Program-made: the position numbers and the translations under genes
Assembly (NCBI GenBank): GCA_037721215.1
Contig: JBBJNV010000004.1
Span: 62,001-126,000 of the forward strand
Length of the DNA stretch: 64,000 bases
From: Gemmatimonadaceae bacterium
Lineage (GTDB): Bacteria > Gemmatimonadota > Gemmatimonadetes > Gemmatimonadales > Gemmatimonadaceae
Reading direction: 5' to 3'
Shown here: positions 62,763 to 64,000 of the stretch, in pieces
Layout: the number at the start of each line of letters is the position of its first letter
Position numbering within the stretch: position 1 is the first letter of the stretch
The notes under the pieces: generated by a model
Databases searched by the model: none
Told to the model about the DNA's origin: nothing
What the model saw: the letters and a program-made list of their open reading frames with translations, nothing else

Positions 62763-64000
62763 TCATGCGCGGGAAGCGTAGCCGAGGAGGCGGACACCTT
62801 CCACCAGCCTCGATACTTCATCCATGGTTGTGTAGATGGCCGCGCCCGCGCGGACGAGCCCTTCAGTTGAGAGCCCCAATCGCTCGACGACAGTAGCAGC
62901 ATAAAAATCGCCGTTCGAAACGAAGACACCCCGATCGGCGAGCTTGCGCGCAGCTTCCCGGGAACTCATGCCTTCGATAGTGAACGCAACTGTCGGCGTG
63001 CGCGGCATTTCTGGAGGCGGCCCGTAGAGGCGAACTCCCTCGACTGCTGAGAGACCTTCCCACATTGCCGAGATCTGCTCCATGCCCCGAGCGTGCAGCT
63101 CGGCATATGTCGCCTTGAGACGCCCGCGCCTGCTCGTTCCCGATGAGCTCAATGATGCAAAGAAGTCGATGGCGGCCGCGGCCGCGACAATTCCCTCGTG
63201 ATTGAGAGTACCGGTTTCACATCTTTCCGGCCCGGTGTCATGCGCTGGACGCAGCCTGGGGATGTCGATCGATTCCAGCAGTTCGGTCCTGCCGTAAAGA
63301 ATACCAACGTGCGGACCGTAGAACTTGTACGCGGAGCATGCAAGGAAATCGCATTGCAGCTCCCGCACGTCGGGTAGAAAGTGAGGCGCGAAGTGAACCG
63401 CGTCGACAAAAACCAGCGCGCCCATTTCGTGAGCCATCCTGGTGGCGCGGGCAACATCGTTCACCGTTCCGAGCGCATTCGACGCGGCTCCAATCGCGAC
63501 GAGCTTCGTTTTCCGGCTCAGCAGCCGTTCGAATTCGTCCCAGTCGAGCTGCCCTGTCTCGGCAATCATCCCTACGGTTTGCACGGTGACACCCCGCTCA
63601 CGGGCCAACTCGCGCCACGGGTCGACGTTGGCATGATGGTCGAGCTCGGTGACGATGACCTCGTTTCCCTCGGAAAGCCTGCGGCCGAGCGCCCTCGAGA
63701 CATGGAAGGTGAGCGTCGTCATGTTCGCGCCGAATACAATCTCGTTGGCCGAGGCATTCAGGAAGTCGGCGAAAGTCATGCGAGCTGATGCCAGCGCAGC
63801 GTCCGTTTCTGCGCTTGTGGGATACGCCCACTCAGTGTTGGCGTTGTGATGATAGAGATAGTCCACCATCGCATCGGCGACACTTCGGGGCACCTGGGTG
63901 CCGCCAGGTCCATCGAAGTAAGCGACCTGATTTCCGTTGTGGATGCGATCGAGCGCCGGGAATTGAGCGCGGATTTCGGCGACTGACGCGACTGGAGAAG
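62763..64000 (-). CDS. Class-V aminotransferase, SufS/cysteine desulfurase-like (5' end outside window)
   Basis: The frame continues to the right edge (VAEIRAQFPALD, YFDGPGGTQVP), so the N-terminus is cut by only a few residues. PLP-binding Lys lies in CSAYKFYGPH, with DAVHFAPH (Asp/His) and DHHANVDPW motifs. The family is close to cysteine desulfurase-like Csd proteins. The last part matches the C-terminal domain (SSREAARKLADRGVFVSNG). It could release sulfur from cysteine or act as a kynureninase-like enzyme. About 97 bases after the aldo/keto reductase, convergent. Confidence 0.83.
   Translation of the reverse strand, partial: SPVASVAEIRAQFPALDRIHNGNQVAYFDGPGGTQVPRSVADAMVDYLYHHNANTEWAYPTSAETDAALASARMTFADFLNASANEIVFGANMTTLTFHVSRALGRRLSEGNEVIVTELDHHANVDPWRELARERGVTVQTVGMIAETGQLDWDEFERLLSRKTKLVAIGAASNALGTVNDVARATRMAHEMGALVFVDAVHFAPHFLPDVRELQCDFLACSAYKFYGPHVGILYGRTELLESIDIPRLRPAHDTGPERCETGTLNHEGIVAAAAAIDFFASLSSSGTSRRGRLKATYAELHARGMEQISAMWEGLSAVEGVRLYGPPPEMPRTPTVAFTIEGMSSREAARKLADRGVFVSNGDFYAATVVERLGLSTEGLVRAGAAIYTTMDEVSRLVEGVRLLGYASRA

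Noticed and set aside
1-64000. rRNA, tRNA and CRISPR arrays
   Set aside because: No T-loop-like GGTTCRANNCC with matching arms and no regularly spaced direct repeats with unique spacers was found by eye; a tRNAscan-SE or CRISPR finder run would be decisive.

Overview
The window is GC-rich, gene-dense chromosomal DNA that best fits the phylum Gemmatimonadota. The signs are long Ser/Thr kinases with a C-terminal beta-propeller, an ECF sigma factor overlapping its kinase gene, bactofilin, many small lipoproteins, frequent GTG/TTG starts and 4-base stop/start overlaps. This is inferred from style and protein families; no rRNA or tRNA gene was seen. Two genes run off the edges: a GlcF-like Fe-S protein on the left and a class-V aminotransferase on the right.

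Layout. 1-5.3 kb: glcF C-terminus, ygfZ, a Met-rich lipoprotein, then an AAA ATPase / cytidylate-kinase-like / PAP2 set. 5.3-11.8 kb (mostly minus): SDR, threonine aldolase, four-helix-bundle protein, alpha/beta hydrolase, M1 peptidase, exo/endonuclease-type phosphatase. 12-13.4 kb (plus): a lipoprotein and a PH-SHOCT protein. 13.4-25.8 kb (minus): a long tightly packed run with a D-aminoacylase-like enzyme, an unusual zinc-cysteine SDR, P1 peptidase, sorbosone-dehydrogenase-like lipoprotein, bactofilin, M23 peptidase, RsuA, an amidase-DUF3224 fusion and TerB; several members concern the cell wall. 25.9-31 kb: GHL10 lipoprotein, a zinc-ribbon membrane protein, and a complete IS630 element sitting in the stop codon of a metallophosphoesterase gene.

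31-35.8 kb holds the most interesting operon: DUF4956 membrane protein, SdiA-regulated-type lipoprotein, an Omp85-type barrel carrying a HipA/FAM20-like kinase motif, and the metallophosphoesterase. 36-46 kb: methyltransferase with a broken HD-hydrolase gene, MazEF, BsuPI-like lipoprotein, DHA2 efflux pump, a heptamer repeat, dinB, DUF2277, TPR lipoprotein, epimerase and two secreted or truncated small proteins. 46.2 kb carries a good attC-like (integron cassette) site flanked by truncated ORFs and followed by a large membrane Ser/Thr kinase. 49.2-49.7 kb is decayed DNA with gene remnants. 49.7-54.6 kb: oligopeptidase B, SixA and an S9 peptidase. 54.6-64 kb: kinase plus ECF sigma pair, DUF1028, ACT and OsmC proteins, a frameshifted MATE pump, SRPBCC protein, aldo/keto reductase and the partial aminotransferase.

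The clearest novelty candidates are the kinase-motif Omp85 operon, the attC-like site, the amidase-DUF3224 fusion, and the IS630 insertion that regenerates the stop codon it hit.
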